A stretch of DNA of 64,000 bases from Orobanche coerulescens (Eukaryota; Streptophyta; Magnoliopsida; Lamiales; Orobanchaceae): NCBI GenBank assembly GCA_033398695.1, contig CM065809.1, forward strand, positions 176,566,501 to 176,630,500. Direction: 5' to 3'. Below, in pieces: positions 1 to 9,983 of the stretch (the first letter of the stretch is position 1; each line of letters opens with the position of its first letter). The notes beneath the pieces are model-generated. The model saw only the letters and a list, made by a program, of their open reading frames with translations, was not told the origin of the DNA and did not search any database. Both the position numbers and the translations under genes were made by a program.

Positions 1-489
1 TCCTTTAGCACATGGGCTTGTTCCCTTAAAGTCTGCAGGAGTTGCTGGCAGTCAACTGTACGGTCCAATGGGGAGGTTGCACGTGTCCTGAGTTGCTGTC
101 ACGGGTGGTCCCATTGACAACTTTCGGCGCGCCTGCCGGTAGGTGAGGTAGGTGACAGGCTGTGGTCAAAGGTCTTGTCTGTCAGCAAAAGATCTTCTCT
201 GTCAGCGCCTTTTGTGGATCTGCACGTGGGTGCTTTTCTGAGATCCAGTCCTCGATGACTTTGACGGGCGATCATCCCTGCTCGGGACGTAGGTCGACCG
301 TCCTTAGCCGGATACTAGAGTTGGTCGCCAGCTGCCAAATGGCGATCGCCTTGGGAGTCGATCGCTGGATACCTGATGGTGGTCTGATATCTTCGATTAG
401 GCGAGCTAGCCAAAGTTTGACTGGAGTTGACTTGGTCGCTCGGCCTTACAGTCGATCACCTGTCGGGATGAATAAATCGTGACACAACA
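1..489 (-). mobile_element. Tat-type gypsy LTR, right-hand part, minus orientation
   Basis: This stretch matches, with differences, the Tat-family LTR at 53877-55073 (for example the stretches around a 'ggtaggtgaggtaggtgacag' core, and the ends 'gggatgaataaatcgtgacacaaca'-like in both, given here only as landmarks at 465-489). It ends in ACAACA at 489, the reverse complement of the LTR start TGTTGT. It is followed directly by Tekay integrase sequence and not by a polypurine tract. It is therefore the outer end of a minus-strand Tat LTR (5' LTR or solo LTR) inserted into the Tekay integrase. The rest of the insertion lies left of the window. Confidence 0.8.
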
Positions 490-1621
490 GTGTCAACAAG
501 TCAAGATTGAACATCAATGACCGGCGGGGTTGTTGAAGCCGATTCCCATTCCCGAGTGGAAGTGGGAAGATATCTCTATGGATTTTATCATGAGGATGCC
601 GAGAACTAAAGCTGGAATGAATATGATTTGGGTAATCGTCTATCGGTTGACTAAGTTTGCACACTTCCTAGGTATTAAGGATACTTGGGGACCGGAGAGA
701 TTGGCTCGAACTTTTATAGCTGAGATCGTAAGGTTGCATGGTGCCCCTAAGACCATTGTTTCCGATAGAGACGGTCGTTTCGTATCACATTTTTTGCAGG
801 CCGTTCATCAGGATTTGGGTACCGAGTTGAGATTGAGCACGTCTTTTCATCCTCAGTCATATGGTCAGACGGAGCAGACGATTCAGACGCTAGAGGATAT
901 GTTGCGGGCTTGTGCCATAGACTGGAGTAATGATTGGGAGCTCCACTTGTCGTTGACTGAGTTTGCCTAAAATAATAGTTGGCATGCATCGATCAAAATG
1001 GCACCATTCGAGGCACTCTATGGTAGGCGGTGTAGATCACCGTTATGTTGGTACGAGGCTTCGGAGCTAGCCGGGATGAAACCGGATATGTTGTTGGAGA
1101 CTAAGGAGAAAATTTCTATTATCCGGGACCGATTGTTGACCGCCCAGAGCCGTCAGAAATCTTATCCTGATACTCATCATCGACCTTTGGAATTCAAAGT
1201 GGGGGACCATGTTCTACTCAAGGTGTCGCCAACCAGAGGAGATTTCCACTTCGGGAAAAAGGGGAAACTTAGTCCGAGGTATATCAGACCTTTTGAAATT
1301 TTGGACCAGGTTGGAGATTTAGCTTATCGCTTGGCATTGCCTCCAGCCTTGAGTCATGTTCATAGCATTTTTCATGTTTCTCAGTTGAGGAATTACGTGC
1401 CGGATCCGAGTCATATTATCGACTATGGTGAGATTGATGTAGCCGAGAATATTACCTTTCCGGAGAGACCGATGAAAATCCTTGAACGTCGTGAGTAGCA
1501 ACTTCGGCACAAAACCATCCCGTTGGTTAAAGTGCAGTGGTCGAGACATGGAGTCTAGGAGGCAGTGTGGGAAACGGAAGAGAAGATGCGATCAGAATAC
1601 CCTGAACTTTTTATTTCTTAA
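490..1621 (+). pseudogene. Tekay-type gypsy integrase with C-terminal chromodomain-like tail, broken
   Basis: One reading frame encodes the C-terminal part of a Ty3/gypsy polyprotein. Visible are the integrase core (DFIMRMPRT near the first catalytic Asp, SDRDGRF at the second Asp, SYGQTEQTIQT where YGQTE supplies the Glu), a GPY/F-like region and a chromodomain-like tail (PLVKVQW to EEKMRSEYPELF). The frame is kept throughout but has four internal stops, at 518-520 (TGA where Arg is expected), 968-970 (TAA for Tyr), 1496-1498 and 1556-1558. The upstream half of the element is cut off by the Tat LTR at 489. The integrase would have inserted the element's cDNA; the tail would target chromatin. 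Not functional as it stands. Tekay/Del assignment rests on the integrase and on the long LTR that follows. Confidence 0.88.
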
Positions 1622-1644
1622 GTTTCGGGACGAAACTCCTTTTT

Positions 1645-1656
1645 AGAGGGGGAGAA
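1645..1656 (+). other. polypurine tract of the Tekay element
   Basis: Purine run AGAGGGGGAGAA immediately before the TG that opens the 3' LTR; the plus-strand primer site of LTR retrotransposons. Confidence 0.85.
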
Positions 1657-1837
1657 TGTAATACCCGTACTTTTAAATTTTCTGCTTTGGTGCTTTTGTG
1701 ATTTTTCATACTCATTGTAAGTGTTTAGTAAGTTGAGATTGATCTTGGAGTTTACATCATTTGGATTTTTACTCTTTCTTGTCGGATCGTTGCTACTATG
1801 GATCTCGGATGCGTTGTTTTCACCTATTTGTGAAGCG

Positions 1838-2371
1838 GAGCGCACGCTATGTACCTTTCATAGCACGCGCTATTTCTGTACTAGTAGTGTACGCTATCGG
1901 TCAGCAGTAGCGCACGCTACTAGTGTATTTGAGGCAGACTGTCCAGCAGGTACGGGACTGGAGGGAGGAGATTCGTAGCGCACGCTAGATGTATTCGTAG
2001 CGTACGCTAGCTATATTGGTAGCGCGTGCTAAGCGATCATAGTAGCGCACGCTGACGGTCCAGACAGGCAAGATGCAGTAGCTAATTATGCTCTCTGGAC
2101 TAGCAGTTAGCGCACGCTAGGAGTTCGCTAGTGCACGATATTCGTCATCAGTAGCGCGCGCTAACATTGTCCATAGCGCACGCTAACGAGCTGAGTCGGC
2201 AGAGGTAGTGAGATACCTAAACTTTCTGGACTAACATGTAACGCACGCTAAGCAGCGGCTAGCGCACGCTATTTGTGTTGCGTAGCGCGCGCTAACGTAT
2301 CAGGACAGTAGCCACTGGACTATTGGGCGACCCCGTTAGCGCACGCTAATATTGAGACGTAGCGTGCGCTA
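1838..2371 (+). repeat. array of 17 TAGCGCACGCTA-type near-palindromes in U3
   Basis: Copies start at 1838, 1861, 1885, 1908, 1976, 1998, 2020, 2043, 2108, 2129, 2152, 2174, 2239, 2260, 2283, 2337 and 2360. Variants keep TAGCG-NN-CGCTA or differ by one or two bases (TAGCGTACGCTA, TAGCGCGCGCTA, TAACGCACGCTA). Spacing within a group is 21-24 bp; groups of four are separated by gaps of about 65-68 bp. Three of the groups are preceded by CTGGACT. The array stops 12 bp before the TATA box. Inferred to be a protein-binding or promoter array. Confidence 0.92.
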
Positions 2372-2383
2372 GACTGGGCACAG

Positions 2384-2390
2384 TATATAA
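2384..2390 (+). promoter_or_regulatory. TATA box of Tekay LTR
   Basis: TATATAA follows the palindrome array and marks the U3 core promoter; transcription would start about 25-35 bp downstream. Confidence 0.65.
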
Positions 2391-3002
2391 GGGCAGTCAG
2401 CCCTGTTCTTCGCCATTTCTTCATCATTTTTCTTCTTTTCGACGGGATGAGCTCGAGAGAGGCGATTTGGGGCGATTTGAGGCGGTCCATCTTCAACAAT
2501 CATCGTCTTGAGTTGGATAATAAAGATTTCACAACATTTAATCCATTTCCATCTTCCAAATCAAGGTAAAAATCCTTAGAACCCTAATTTTGGGAATTTT
2601 GGGGATTTTCTTAGATTCATCCGATTTATCCATTTTGGGACTTGAGGTCTTTGAGATTATGATGTATCTACCCTATACCCATATTTCTCCTATGATTATA
2701 TGGATTGTTTTGTTCCGTGTTGGGACTTGAGAGGGTTTGGGTGATTTTCCAACCTCTAGATGTTTACCCTTGTAGTTTCACGAATCGTAGGCGGGTTTCG
2801 GGAGTTTCTTTGTGTGATTTGAGTATGGATTATTGATTATCATCTTGTGAATTATTTAGGTGCCAGAAGTGCGTTCTTGGACCTACCGAACTTATACACT
2901 TTCTCCTTCCGATTTCTTGGTGTCTCAAAGGCAAATATATGTTTATGATTGTATGTTCTCGACTTTGAAAGTGAGGTATATGAATTGTACGATTGTTTAT
3001 AT

Positions 3003-3140
3003 TCACTCTGGGATGGACCGACGGGTCCCCAGAGGGTTCTGTGGCCTTTGGTGCGATTCCATGAATAGTTTGGGTTAGCCACTCTGGGAGGGTCCGACGG
3101 GGCCTCAAAGGGTTCCGTTGCCTTTGGTGCGGTTTCATGG
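3003..3140 (+). repeat. two-copy tandem duplication in R/U5 of the Tekay LTR
   Basis: Two copies of a block of about 76 bp, each with the landmarks CACTCTGGGA, GTTCYGT and CCTTTGGTGCG, lie head to tail. Confidence 0.7.
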
Positions 3141-4028
3141 TTAATCATGTATGTATTGAAATGAGATTTAGTTGGAATACTAGTCTTGAAATGATGAATT
3201 GACGGTTGCTTTTAATTTATTGTCGAGAAGTATTGTGTTTCATATTCGATATACTCGTACTAGCTATTCGATGGGGAAAATACTTTTCATGTATTTCAGA
3301 TTCCAGGAGAGTGGATAGGCAGGTCTCGGGTCAGCGCGAAGATGATGGGCAAGTGTGATGCTGTGTCTTGTCTCTGGTTATATTTTGTGTTTTCCTCCAT
3401 TCAGTGTTGTTGTACTGGCATGGTTTTTGAGTACTTGTGTACGGTTTCGGTTTTCTTGATGTTCCGGCCTGTGTTGCCGCGGTATTGATTTGTGATGTGT
3501 TGTATTCGGATGTATTAGTTATGGGTTTGAAAACCATTTTTATTGTCTTCCATTACATTGTACTTGGACCTTCTTGGTCAAATTTTATAGTTCCGCATAA
3601 GAATAGCCTTGTGGGTCCCACGGCGGGGCTCACGGCGCTGTAATATACCCTGAATAACTTGGGGGTGTTACAATATCTAAATGGGTTTCAGATGGCTGAA
3701 CTCTAGATGTATTGTTTCGGGTATCGCTATATGGGTTTGGGATGCAAATGCGTAGTAAATTCACCTTTAAGTGAGATTTCGGACGAGTACGGTTATATAA
3801 ATTATAAACGGGTTCGAGTGGCTGAATCCTTGCCTCATTTTTTTGGTTTTTCATTGGGATGGCAAGAAAATCCGAACCCGACGAGGAAACCCGAAACTCG
3901 ATCTTAACGGGTCGGGGCGAGGTAGGCATTATCGGGTTACGGGGCGGGGATCAGGGCATTAATGGGGATTTTTTCTGGGTTCGGGATAGTGATTGGGGTG
4001 ACCGTGCCCCGCCCCGCCCCGCCCCGAT

Positions 4029-4030
4029 AT

Positions 4031-4068
<38 letters not shown>
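4029..4068. repeat. (TA)n microsatellite
   Basis: Uninterrupted AT dinucleotide run. Similar runs occur at about 6880-6901, 8163-8215, 8980-9000, 36270-36329 and 44286-44311. Confidence 0.95.
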
Positions 4069-4069
<1 letters not shown>

Positions 4070-4070
<1 letters not shown>

Positions 4071-5170
4071 ATAGGTTCAGGTAGGAAAGCTTTTTTCCGT
4101 AAGAAATAAGAATGATTTTGGGCCTTTGATCTTTGGTGATCAATGGCTGCGATTTGGCCACGTTGTGCTAAGAATTTAGCCTAAGTGTGCTACGCAGAAT
4201 ATTTTTGTGGGGATATATTTGTAATTATACAGATTGTATGTTTGGTATTTCCTATAATCATGGGATTTCATATCCCACTTTCCCATCTCTTCCCAACGTG
4301 TAAGCCGTGATTTTGTTTTCTCTTTCCTCCATCATTTTATCTCTTTCTTTCATCCTTCATCCTTCCTCCATCATTTATACCCTAATTTCATACAGTAAAT
4401 TGCCGCAAATATAATCCCTACGTTCAGCTTCCTCATCCTCATTTCTTGGCCTCTTCAAAGGATTAGGTCCATTCGACGCTTTACTATCCCATCTCCATTT
4501 GCTTTACCCTTATCATTATCTGTAAAAAAAATATAATGATAATAATAACTTAAGCTCTCAAGAAATTTACAGATTGCAAAAACTAAAATAAAATTATATT
4601 TATTGTGCTTACTAATAAATCACATTACACTACTTAGCACAAATATTACTGCTTATTTTTTTTTCTAAATGTGCAGAAACCATCAGCTAAATGTGCTGAA
4701 AAATTATTATAAATGTGCAGAAACAATCAGCTAAATGTGCTGATAATAAAAACACTTATGCTGCAAAATAATATTAAATGTGCTTACTAATTACAAAGAT
4801 TGTGCTAACTAGTCAGAATAATCGTGCTAATATACAGCGGCGACGGCGGCAGAATTCTGGAATGGGGGAGCAGAAATGAGAAGAAATGGGGGAGAGAAAA
4901 TGAGCGGATGAAATAAGGGATAGATTGAAATGAGGGAATAGAAAATTAATTTTGAAAATAAATTCAGAATCCCTTAAAAGATGGATAAGATGAATGGAAA
5001 GGAGTGAGAAAAAAATTTCATTTCACAAATACCCTTGTTAAAATCGGGTGAATCAATGATGATGTCAGCATCAAATCTAGTTAAATCTGAACCATTAATT
5101 CTTTATAGATGTAAGGTTAGGATACATTCTTATTTCTTACAGTTAAATCATTTCACTCCATAACCCACCC
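4070..5170. mobile_element. inverted-repeat MITE-like insertion inside the hAT-like element
   Basis: GTAAGAAATAAGAATG at about 4098 and its reverse complement at about 5126-5141 anchor loosely similar arms (both contain sequences like ATGGCTGCGATT or AATGGTTCAGATT). TA-rich runs lie at both edges. The interior is non-coding AT-rich DNA with the word TGTGCT recurring between 4590 and 4835, including a near-duplicate around AAATGTGCAGAAAC at 4669 and 4712. Confidence 0.4.
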
Positions 5171-5429
5171 ATATATATATATTCCAGCATGCATCTTTAT
5201 TTTTAGCTACATATTGTGTTAAGATTTTGATAATTGATACCTAGCAATTTCGGATTTAGGAGAAAAAAACGGGGAATGGGGCGGGGTTCGGGGTAAGGTG
5301 TAGCCCCGATGGGGCGCCCCGATAAGATCCCCGACGAGGAACGGGGCGGGAAAGGGGCAGATTTTAGATTTTGGATTCGAGGACGGGGATAACCTGCCCC
5401 GCTCCGAACCCGCCCCATTGCCATTCCTA

Positions 5430-6698
5430 ATTGTGTTCTGCCGTGGTGAGGAACTCTGAATGACTGAACTTAACTTATAAATATAATTGGCAAGTTTTTT
5501 GCATTAATAAATTTGATTAAAAAGTAAAATCTTTATATATATAATACTGTTACGCATCTGGATCACCACGTTAAGTCTCTCATATGTGGTATCTTTTATA
5601 TTCTATATTCTTATTTATTTAAGAAATTTATCTCATCTTGATTTTAATTGACACTCCATTCACTGAATAACTAAATAAATATTTAACCTAAATATGTATT
5701 TTAGTCATAATTATTTTGCACCACCACATTAATTTAATTTGGTCATCTATTGAGTGAGCAAATAAATTATTTTATTCTTATTAGAAAATTAAACTTGGCA
5801 AATTATGAATTAAACCTCATTGGCCCAAATATACATATTTATTTTTTAACATCTAATTTATATATGCATAAATATTATTTTTATATTTTTATACTTTTTT
5901 AGTAAACTCGATTCTCTTCACTTACAAATAAATATATAAAGTATTTAATAGCAATATGGATTCGAAGTACCACGTTAACCCTCTCTCCTACATGATGTTT
6001 TTTATTTTTTATTCTTATTTATTTAAAATCTTGAATCCCACATAAAGTAAAAGTATATAAATTAAAGGGTTTTTGAAGATTGTATAAACTCAAAATTATA
6101 CTCGAAATTTAAATTTTAATCTTTTGTCATTTATAATATTTATTCTTAACTTTTACTTTACAATGTTTTGAGTTTTTATTGAGATGGATTAACCAATTAC
6201 TATAGCAACTTATGTTTAGTTATTTAAATTATATAAATTTAAATATGTTGAGTAATTAGCGGATATTATATAGGGTCTTGAATATAAACGGGTAATAAAA
6301 TTTTATTTTAGTAGAGTTTGATGAATATGGGTACAAAGATGTTAAAGAAGTTTGAATATTTGTATCATACTAACTGGAATAAATAATAAAATAATCTTTC
6401 AATCGAGTTTAGGACGAGTACAAGTACATAAATTGTAAAGGAGTTCGGCTGGCTGAATCCCATACTCATTATTTCTGTTCAGTGGTGTGTTCCGCTGATG
6501 TACAATTACAAGTGGCTCAACTCTAACAAAGTATTAAATTATTTTTGGGTTTTTACGTATAAATTACAATATAAAGTGATTATTCATCGAGTTTCGACGA
6601 GCTATACACTAGTAATATATATAAGGGGATGGTAAGGAATATATTTGTTGATGTGGACACCTTGAGATGCTTGCATCGATGTGATGAAATAATGAAGA
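5430..6698. other. AT-rich intergenic DNA without recognisable gene
   Basis: No coding frame or transposon ends that I can support. A stretch at about 6400-6475 (GACGAGTAC, then GGCTGAATCC) is a diverged copy of 3780-3835, so both flanks of the hAT-like region share an old repeat. Confidence 0.6.
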
Positions 6699-6842
6699 GT
6701 TGGGATCCTTTGCAGCACAGCACCGTGCTGTGCTGCATCCCAACCGTCCGATCACACATCCGTACGGGTGTGTGTGTGTGCGTGTCCCATCCGACGCACA
6801 GCAGTGCACAGCATGGTGCTGTGCACTGCAGGGGACCCTAAC
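6699..6842. mobile_element. hairpin-rich MITE
   Basis: Terminal inverted repeats read GTTGGGATCCTTTGCAG at the left and, reverse-complemented, GTTAGGGTCCCCTGCAG at the right. Just inside each end lies a perfect hairpin: 12-bp arms with a 1-bp loop at 6712-6736 (GCAGCACAGCAC arm) and 13-bp arms with a 3-bp loop at 6801-6829 (GCAGTGCACAGCA arm). No target duplication was recognised. The middle has a (GT)n-like run. Confidence 0.65.
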
Positions 6843-7272
6843 CCAATAATAAATGGGGTGAAAGTTTTGAAATTCATATTTATATATATATATATATATA
6901 TGTGGTAATATATGTTTCTCTCTCCTCCGCAATTTCAATATTCCTTTCAACTCAACCATATATACTTTGAGTGGTTTATCCATGATCACTTTAATCACCC
7001 AACCATAATACTATACATAAATATCTTGTGTTATTTTTTGATCATAACATAATTACTTTAATAAAAATTCAAGAAATTAAGATTATAACTAGAATTTCTA
7101 TATAAACTTTTAAAAATTGGAGAATATGTCAAAAGATAGATGTAATATGTCGAGGAAAGAAAAAAAATTGATTGTGTGGGTAACTATGTCGAATTTGGTC
7201 TCTGTAACTCGAAAAATCACAAGTTTTTATTTTTTTAATATTACACTATGTAAATAAAAGATATTAAGATTA

Positions 7273-7655
7273 TTAATGTGGCAGAACTGCTTGCTATAAG
7301 AGATGGATTGAAAATTGCCTAGGAGAGGTTTGCAAGGATTATAGTTGAAACAGATTCGGAGGTGGTGTTTAACCTCTTGAAGACAAGTAATACTTGGGAC
7401 CACCCTCTCATAATATTCTTGAAGATTGTAGGAGGTATACCCGACTATCATGGGAGATCGAGTTTGCTCATACCCCGAGAGAAGGAAACGGGTGTGATGA
7501 TTGCCTCGCCCGTTTGGGGCACGATGTGGAGAACCTGAAGATTTGGGAAGAACCACCTGCTGGCTTGCTCCAGTGGCTCTCACTGGTTATAGAACAGGAA
7601 TCTAGTATTTTGCGTATTACGTAATTGTTTTTCTTTCCGAAGCACCAAAAAAAAA
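7273..7655 (+). pseudogene. 5'-truncated LINE 3' end with RNase H-like domain
   Basis: The translation shows the C-terminal RNase H-like domain of a plant LINE (RVT_3 type): VAELLAIRDGL with the catalytic Glu, IIVETDS with an Asp, and a final Asp in DDCLARLGHD. A TAG replaces Trp near 7318 and a one-base slip occurs near 7408. The sequence ends in a poly(A) run at 7646-7656. A 12-bp direct repeat ATATTAAGATTA flanks it (7261-7272 and 7656-7667), a target-site duplication typical of target-primed reverse transcription. The insertion is a dead-on-arrival LINE copy. Confidence 0.82.
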
Positions 7656-7667
7656 ATATTAAGATTA

Positions 7668-8160
7668 CATTTTAATATCCAATTAAATTTGGGCCACCAA
7701 TTGGCCCACCAATCACAAGGGCCACAAGTGTTCCCTTTTTATCTAAAAAATTTGAACAAAACCTCGGTTTCGAGTTAGTGCTGGGGTGGTCGTCTTGCAT
7801 TTTAGGAGATGAATTCATGTTAAAATAAGGGCTATGCTAAATTGCTAATCCCCCTCTTTTGCTAATCCCCCCTCCTCTCTTGACAAAAAAGACTAAAATG
7901 TTTTTTTGTCCCTCCCATTTTTTTCAAAACACACACATACATATATATATATAGTACTTTAATTTTTTTTCAATTTTTTACTCATATTTTTTCGATAATT
8001 TTTTTACTAATTTATAAATTTATTTCTATACAATATATTTATATTTAAAAAAAAATTTAGAAAATATGTTCGAACAAATCTAGATTCAACCGATCTAAGA
8101 ATTTCAATAAAATTTAGAGAAAACTTCAATTCATTGAACGTCTGAAATAATGGCCTTACA

Positions 8161-8219
<59 letters not shown>

Positions 8220-9610
8220 CCTATGGAAGCTAGAGTTAAAATCACGGCAATTAATAACTACACAAACTTTTAAGAAATTACAATTAAGTCCCTAAAAACA
8301 GAAAAAAGCAAAATCGAAGGCCTAAACGTCGTTTTTTGGCCAAAAAGCGACGGACCTCACCAATTCCACTTTTATGGTGGAATAATGTGAGTGAAGATTG
8401 TAAAGGATGGGCTGATCCATATGGAGAAAGGATACAATCTTGGTTCGATTTGATGACCAGATAATGTAATTGAATACTTTATTTATCAATGTTGATCGTA
8501 TTTTCCGCATTTATTATTTATTATATTGTGTCGTAGTTATTTTTAATCATAAATAATATAAATAAAAATAAATAAATAAATAATAGAAATTTTTAATTTT
8601 GATAATAATAAAGTAAAATAAAAATTAAAAGAAAAGAGAACAAAAAAATAAATAATATGAAAAAAAAATAAAGTGCAAAGGAGTAAAGGATAGAAAAGGA
8701 AAAAAAATAAAGTTTCTAACAATATATTTTAAAATAATATATAAAATATGAGAAATTATTAATTTTAATAATAACAAAAAATAATATTAATGTTAAATAT
8801 ATTAAGATAAGGATAGAATGGAAAAAAAAAAGAAGGGGGGGAGACAGGCGGGTATCGGGGGGATAGCACCTCTCTAAAATAATTTCCCATTAGGACCAAA
8901 TGAGTGCCGATATTTCAAATTTTATATGATTGACAAAAATGTAAACCTTTTCCTTTTCGAGGAAAATACATTTTTAAAATATATATATATATATATATAT
9001 GACCCACTCACCTGATTTGGTTTATTATCACCGAGTATAATGTCAAACACACATCATTATTTTATTCATGATGGAAAGTCCGCTGTCGCTATTCTTCGAG
9101 TGCGTATTGAATCTACTCTTCAAGTGTGTATTAGATAAATTTTCGGGTTGAATGCAATAGCCTACAAACTACGTTAACCAATTAAGCCACAGTAAACAAT
9201 GAATTCTCGGGCTGAACGTAATAACACACTAGGTAAACCCTGTATAACAACTTCAATCGAAAAAATATTGGCAAGGAGATAGAACTCGTAACCTTTCAAT
9301 ACCGTTTCACTTCTCCGTCAACCAGGCAAGCCATGTAATCATTGTGAGTTTCTTAGGTCTTGACACAATCTCTTCTGTTTATTTATTTACTATATTATAT
9401 TATGTATGAGAATGGATTGCTCGTGTAGAAAGCACTTCACAAAATAGGAAAATTAAGATTATAAAATAGGAAGGAGTGTGACATTATATATTCTTGGAGG
9501 AAGTGCGCGTTCCACAAAACTTCCCCACAAGCGACTATAATCAATTCAGTAGATCTGTGAGTATTTAGATCGTGCACAAGATTTGATTACTTTTTCTTTT
9601 CTTAAAGAAA
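7668..9610. other. AT-rich intergenic DNA with simple repeats
   Basis: No gene supported. Contents include a (TA)n run at 8163-8215 and another at 8980-9000, poly(A/T) tracts, and a 24-bp near-perfect palindrome at 8328-8351 (GTCGTTTTTTGG against CCAAAAAGCGAC). Short open frames here are low-complexity. Confidence 0.6.
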
Positions 9611-9863
9611 ACATCGACCCGCCGACCCGGACCCGGCTGACCCGTGCAGGACCCGGACCCGGCTGACCCGTGCGACCCGCCGACCCGGACCCATGGTATA
9701 CACGGGTGGGGTCCGGGTCGAGCTTCTCCCTACCCGGCGACCCGCCGGGTCCGACCCGTCGACCCGGCGGAAATATATATAAAAAAAAAAAAAAAAAAAA
9801 TGGCCGTTGGACCCGGCGGGTCTAACGGCTAGTCCAGTTTTTAAAAAAAAAAAAATTCCTATC

Positions 9864-9871
9864 TATAAATA
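9864..9871 (+). promoter_or_regulatory. TATA box of hAT transposase gene
   Basis: TATAAATA lies 120 bp upstream of the first ATG (9984) and is followed by a pyrimidine-rich leader. Confidence 0.6.
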
Positions 9872-9983
9872 CCCCCCTCTCCAACACAAATTTTCCACAC
9901 CTTCAATATTATCTATCTCTCAAACTCTCATTGCTAATTGCTATACTACTTAATCTCTCTCTTTTTTTTCGCATTTTATCATT

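Larger units (their letters stand above)
1657..3672 (+). mobile_element. 3' LTR of Tekay-type gypsy element
   Basis: The LTR opens with TGTAATACCCG right after the polypurine tract and closes with GGGGGTGTTACA, about 2.0 kb, as expected for Tekay/Del chromoviruses. U3 holds a dense array of 12-bp near-palindromes (1838-2371) that ends just upstream of a TATA box at 2384. R/U5 contains a two-copy tandem duplication at about 3003-3140. The closing sequence is shared with the minus-strand LTR that begins at 51316, so both belong to related families. The 5' LTR is not in the window. Confidence 0.87.
3846..5429. mobile_element. GC-rich-ended hAT-like non-autonomous element (probable)
   Basis: The left end (GGGATGGCAAG, then GAACCCGACGAGG and a GGGGCGGGG-rich stretch to about 4025) is mirrored at the right by a GGGGCGGGG-rich stretch (5275-5410) ending CCATTGCCATTCCTA. 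These give inverted ends of the form TRGGRATGGCAA, typical of plant hAT elements with GC-rich subterminal repeats. I could not find an 8-bp target duplication, so the borders are approximate. No transposase is present. A second inverted-repeat element lies inside. Confidence 0.5.

Noticed and set aside
1838..2371. Evenly spaced palindromes as a CRISPR-like array or a centromeric satellite
   Set aside because: Repeat length 12 bp and spacers of 10-12 bp do not fit CRISPR; it is inside an LTR U3, not a long tandem satellite.
8007..8219. Open frame with Tyr-Ile repeats
   Set aside because: Translation of the (TA)n microsatellite.
8325..8880. Possible MITE between GCTATGCTAAATTGC (7830) and GGATAGCACC (8870)
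   Set aside because: The supposed inverted ends match too weakly and no target duplication was found.
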